Of a stretch of DNA of 17,404 nucleotides, positions 14,796-17,404 are shown one piece after another. The stretch lies in NCBI GenBank assembly GCA_032229885.1, contig JAVYAJ010000160.1, forward strand, positions 1-17,404, read 5' to 3'. Position numbers and translations under genes: made by a program. Position 1 is the first letter of the stretch; each line of letters begins with the position of its first letter. This DNA comes from Anammoximicrobium sp032229885 (lineage in GTDB: Bacteria > Planctomycetota > Planctomycetia > Pirellulales > Pirellulaceae). A model generated the notes under the pieces. It was not told the origin of the DNA. It worked only from the letters and a program-made list of their open reading frames with translations, and searched no databases.

Positions 14796-14903
14796 CTTAG
14801 CACCGTTCGAGAAACAACCGACGCACTTTCGGCCGTCCTCGCCCTGGCCTGTTGCCGAAAGGGCGGGCGGACATCGGACATTTATTTCTCGAACGGTGCT
14901 TAG
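14796..14903. mobile_element. MITE-like element, 98 bp with 14-bp TIRs and 5-bp target duplication
   Basis: CACCGTTCGAGAAA (14801-14814) and its perfect reverse complement TTTCTCGAACGGTG (14885-14898) bound a 98-bp non-coding segment. It is flanked by the direct repeat CTTAG at 14796-14800 and 14899-14903. An inner perfect stem CTTTCGGC (14826-14833) / GCCGAAAG (14854-14861) lets much of the element fold. The insertion begins 13 bp after the stop of the 1072-residue protein gene, so its transcript could also act as a terminator-like hairpin. No transposase with these ends is seen in the window. Confidence 0.75.
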
Positions 14904-15751
14904 TGCATTGTCCACGCCAAGTTTGCGGATCGCAGCGCCACTTTGTCAGCCAAAAACACATCCTTCGAGGCCAGCCGATGCCATGCTGAAGGGGCACGCT
15001 TCACGCATGGCCGCAACCACGGGAACGCGCCGGACAGGGGCGAAACGCCACGGATGCGACGGAGCGAGTCTCTCCAGGTTGTGGTCGCTGCCCAGCGATT
15101 TCGCTTACCATGATGGCGTGTCCAGCTCGTTCTTCTGGCAATCGGGGATGATTTCCCGCTCGACGCCCCATCCATTCTAATTTCTGGCAGTGGCAGCCGC
15201 CTCTACCCCAAAGTTTCGCCTTGACGCTGTACTCGAGGCTGTAGCCGCCAGTTAACGTGAAACGTCTACCGTCAACGCAGCGAAGCCGTTCGATGCTTCG
15301 TGAAGACGCCTATTCTGCGCATAATTGGCCGTCATTCGACGCCTGTCGCCGCGTTCGCAGTCCGGCACCGTTCCGGGCGGACGGTCAATGAAATCTCCTT
15401 GGTTTGACGGCGGTCCAGTCAGTGTTTACAAGCGTACAGCCCAAGTTTTCCGGCTCCGACGGATTCGGGCGAGGTGCGGATCTCTCGACGCACAGCCGCC
15501 TGGCCAGTCGGCTGGCCCGACAGTCCGCGTCAAACCGGCATTCATTAGAAGTAAAAATCTAGTTATCACCTACATGATCGTCATCGACGGCACAACTATT
15601 GCAACTAGGCTTTGGCAAGAGCTGATCGTTCGTTTGCCTCGTGCGATAAACGGATCGGACGCGAGACGTCTCTCGCGAGCTGTCGCAGATCAGATCGGGT
15701 ATCGATGGGGTCAGTGTGGGACAACGTAGTGACTGTTGAGGAGACATTTTT
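14904..15751. other. 850-bp intergenic region, no gene recognised
   Basis: Frames here are short or composition-driven and lack ribosome binding sites. Small hairpins are CGAAGC / GCTTCG (15281-15286 / 15295-15300) and CGCGAGA-CGTC-TCTCGCG (15660-15677), the latter 75 bp before the pilin-like gene. The part 15540-15605 is notably AT-rich and may hold the promoter of that gene, but I cannot place hexamers with confidence. Confidence 0.4.
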
Positions 15752-16075
15752 ATGAGGCAACTTTGGAAAGACGAAGCCGGATTCATCGTGTCTGCGGACC
15801 TGATCCTGGTTTCCAGTATTTTGGTGCTCGGAATGATGGTCGGACTCGTCTCGATTCGCGACCAGATCATTCAGGAATTGGGCGACGTGAGCATGGCGTT
15901 TGCGGGACTGCGGCAAGACTACGACTGGGACGGGATAACCGGACATACGTCATCGGTCGCCGGATCGGTGTTTCAAGACGCTACGGACTTCTGCGATGCG
16001 GTCGGAGATCCCGCAGGTCTTGAGCCTGGCGGCATTTTCGTAAGGCAGGGCGCTATGCCCGAACGGCCGTTCTAA
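15752..16075 (+). CDS. Small pilin-like single-pass membrane protein
   Basis: A 107-residue protein with a short charged start (MRQLWKDEAG), one hydrophobic helix (FIVSADLILVSSILVLGMMV, about 11-30), an amphipathic continuation (SIRDQIIQELGDVSMAFAGL) and a polar C-terminal domain. A charged N-terminus ending in Gly, followed by a hydrophobic segment with an early acidic residue (Asp16), resembles Flp/type IVb pilins and TadE-like pseudopilins. Similar small proteins are, as I recall, common in planctomycetes without assigned function. GAGGAG lies 8 nt before ATG 15752, a strong start. No prepilin peptidase, secretion ATPase or second pilin gene is nearby, so assembly into a pilus is unproven. 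It may instead be a simple envelope protein. Confidence 0.82.
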   Translation: MRQLWKDEAGFIVSADLILVSSILVLGMMVGLVSIRDQIIQELGDVSMAFAGLRQDYDWDGITGHTSSVAGSVFQDATDFCDAVGDPAGLEPGGIFVRQGAMPERPF

Positions 16076-16113
16076 GTCTGTTCAATCGTGCTCGAGCGCC
16101 CCGCTTCAGGCGA

Positions 16114-16138
16114 ACGCGCACCGCAATGGCGTGCGCGT
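16114..16138 (+). terminator. Candidate hairpin terminator after the pilin-like gene
   Basis: ACGCGCAC (16114-16121) pairs perfectly with GTGCGCGT (16131-16138) around a 9-nt loop, 38 nt after the stop codon. No T-run follows. Confidence 0.4.
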
Positions 16139-16438
16139 CTAGCTTGGTCGGCCGCAAGCATATCAAGCGTCGTCTGTCGGAGCGCGCGGACATTCTGTCG
16201 GTCGAGCGGCGCCATAGCCATATGACCCGTGCGAACACAGCCGCCCGCCCCTCGTGTTTCCTCTATCGCGTCGATGCCCGCCCCGATCCCGAACATACAC
16301 GCGCAGCACGCGAGCCGGCCTGTGTTTGCACACCTAGGAGTCGATCCAAAAATTGGCGTAGCTTCCCGTGTCTGGGGTTCCGGAATGCGCTCGCCGAGGC
16401 CCGTTGGCGTCCTCGGCGGGCACCGGTAGCGCCGAACA
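16139..16438. other. Intergenic region, no gene recognised
   Basis: Spacer between the pilin-like gene and the 3' end of the transposase remnant. The far end of the insertion sequence should lie here, but I find no match to the 30-bp repeat at 17223-17252. The open frames on both strands lack ribosome binding sites. Confidence 0.4.
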
Positions 16439-17014
16439 TCAAGACTTGCTCGGGGCGTGCCTCCACATCTTCAGCAGGTTGTGCGTCAAGCAGATCAATT
16501 GCCATTCCGCGGACACGCGCTCCAGGCCGCGGAGCAGGAGCTTGCGGAAGTCGTGGATTCCTTTGATCTGTCCGAATACGGATTCCACGATGTGCTTGCG
16601 AGCTGCGTACAGGGCCCGGCCCGTCGCGGTACGAACCTTCGTTGCCATCGCTGCCTTTGGATCCTCGCTCACGAGAACACTCGTGTCGGTCGACGACGAC
16701 GAGAGCGCGGCGGAAGCGTCCGCAATGGCCACGGCTGGATCGACCTGCGGCGGGTGGCGTTTGGCCCAGCCCACGGCAAAGTAGGGATCGAGCCCTGCCG
16801 CGGCGATGCCCTGGACGTTCGCCGCGCTATAGTGCCCGCTGTCAGCCGTGTTGGGGATCGGCAGGCGATGGCCCTGCTCGTCATGCGGACGTTCGATGTC
16901 GGCGGCTGCCACATTGGCCATCACCGCTTCGGCCAGCGGCGCCGCTTCGCGCTTGTCATTCGCATCAGCCGTCGTCTCGGCAGCGACGATATACTCTGGG
17001 CGGCTCAGAACGGC
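16439..17014 (-). pseudogene. 5'-truncated IS transposase (IS1182-like, DDE type)
   Basis: Minus-strand coding sequence for the C-terminal part of a transposase. Recognisable homology starts near 17014 (AVLSRPEYIVAAETTADAND), continues through TADSGHYSAANVQGI and RTATGRALYAARKHIVESVF, and ends with LICLTHNLLKMWRHAPSKS at the natural stop. TADSGHYSAAN contains the second catalytic Asp, and KHIVESVFGQIKG the glutamate block. The N-terminal third with the first Asp is absent. The same frame upstream reads unrelated sequence and meets a TGA at 17080-17078. The first in-frame starts (GTG 16924, ATG 16921) fall inside the conserved core, so no functional transposase can be made. A fragment of the same family lies at 182-337 on the other strand. 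It was probably truncated by a later rearrangement. Confidence 0.8.
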
Positions 17015-17292
17015 ACTTTGTGGAGCAGGCTTCGGGCTCGGTTTGCCGCACGTTGCGTAGCGTTCGACCGGCCACTGTCACCCGCGCGCGGTATAATCTA
17101 AACCGAGCGCGGGTAAGAATGGCCTCGCGAACCTCAGGTTCAGTATGGCAAAGGCGAACGGAAGTCCGCCGTGCCAAGAGCCATTTCGAGCCGCGCAAAG
17201 TACAGCTTGCGCCAATCTAGAAGCCTGTCCGAGTATCCGAAAATGCCACAATAGAGTCTTAGTTCGTATCATGCGCTCACGATGCGCGCATC
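17015..17292. other. Non-coding flank of the transposase remnant
   Basis: No gene is recognised. A perfect TATAAT occurs at 17092-17097 on the plus strand without a matching -35. The second copy of the 30-bp repeat lies at 17223-17252. A frame from ATG 17145 stays open to the window end but is Cys/Trp/Arg-rich with a poor ribosome binding site. Confidence 0.4.
17223..17252. repeat. 30-bp dispersed repeat, copy 2
   Basis: Matches 6961-6990 at 25 of 30 bases in the same orientation (shared core GAGTATyCGAAAATrCCACAA). It lies about 210 bp upstream of where transposase homology begins on the minus strand, where an IS end could be expected. Confidence 0.6.
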
Positions 17293-17317
17293 CTGTACAG
17301 TGGTGTGTACAGTACAC
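17293..17317. promoter_or_regulatory. Operator-like TGTACA palindromes
   Basis: CTGTACAG (17293-17300) and GTGTACAGTACAC (17305-17317) are perfect inverted repeats, the second with a single central A. Both contain TGTACAG, 12 bp apart. They could regulate a gene beginning beyond the window; none is visible here. Confidence 0.25.
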
Positions 17318-17404
17318 TTGTGGGTTAGTGGCGCCAGACTGGGTTAGGTGGCTTTGGAGTGGGATGACTGTTGCGCGCCACAGACGACGGGGGGCGTGTT
17401 GGCC

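Noticed and set aside
16072..16296. 74-codon minus-strand frame convergent with the pilin-like gene
   Set aside because: No ribosome binding site before its ATG, no recognisable motif, and it overlaps the pilin-like stop and the hairpin at 16114-16138.
17092..17097. Perfect TATAAT as a plus-strand promoter
   Set aside because: No acceptable -35 hexamer 15-19 bp upstream and no credible downstream gene in the window.
17145..17404. Plus-strand frame from ATG open to the window edge
   Set aside because: Weak ribosome binding site and an unlikely Cys/Trp/Arg-rich composition; it runs through the 30-bp dispersed repeat and the TGTACA palindromes.

Overview
The window looks like a chromosomal stretch of a GC-rich planctomycete, probably Pirellulales-like. 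The clues are an aspartate kinase with a doubled regulatory half (four ACT-type repeats), an HU-like protein with an unusual arm, a large secreted Ycf48-propeller fusion protein, a pilin-like small membrane protein, long non-coding gaps (several of 400-970 bp) and mostly single-gene transcription units. This assignment is inferred from gene character; no rRNA or other taxonomic marker is present.

Layout. 1-830: the 5' end of a minus-strand gene leaving the window, a short fragment of an IS transposase, and a complete minus-strand tRNA-Ser(CGA) with its own promoter and an intrinsic terminator. 833-2519: a secreted alpha/beta-hydrolase (esterase-like), a gap with four 17-bp tandem repeats, then infA (translation initiation factor IF-1). 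2520-4755: a possible decayed minus-strand gene and a 553-residue exported protein of unknown function closed by a strong hairpin. 5061-6683: an APC-superfamily amino-acid permease preceded by an 18-bp perfect palindrome. 6961-10343: two near-identical 14-bp palindromes 33 bp apart, then an ApgM-like alkaline-phosphatase-superfamily enzyme followed by aspartate kinase; this pair is the main metabolic unit of the window. 10491-10952: an HU-family DNA-binding protein with its own promoter. 11564-14782: a 1072-residue secreted protein built from a Ycf48/BNR propeller, a PIG-L/LmbE-like domain that has lost its metal-site motifs, a helical part and a CBM9-like C-terminus. 14796-14903: a 98-bp MITE-like element with 14-bp perfect terminal inverted repeats and a 5-bp target duplication. 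15752-16075: a small pilin-like membrane protein. 16439-17014: a 5'-truncated transposase of the same family as the fragment at the left edge, on the opposite strand.

How the genes work together. The ApgM-like enzyme and aspartate kinase lie 120 bp apart on one strand. Some ApgM-like proteins are proposed to be homoserine kinases because they sit among threonine-pathway genes in genomes without ThrB. The neighbourhood therefore raises the possibility that this pair serves aspartate-family amino-acid synthesis, not glycolysis. The other genes look independent housekeeping or envelope functions. I see no CRISPR array, phage module, toxin-antitoxin pair or defence cassette. The least-explained items are the secreted pseudo-deacetylase fusion, the paired operator-like palindromes before the ApgM-lysC unit, and the MITE-like element.
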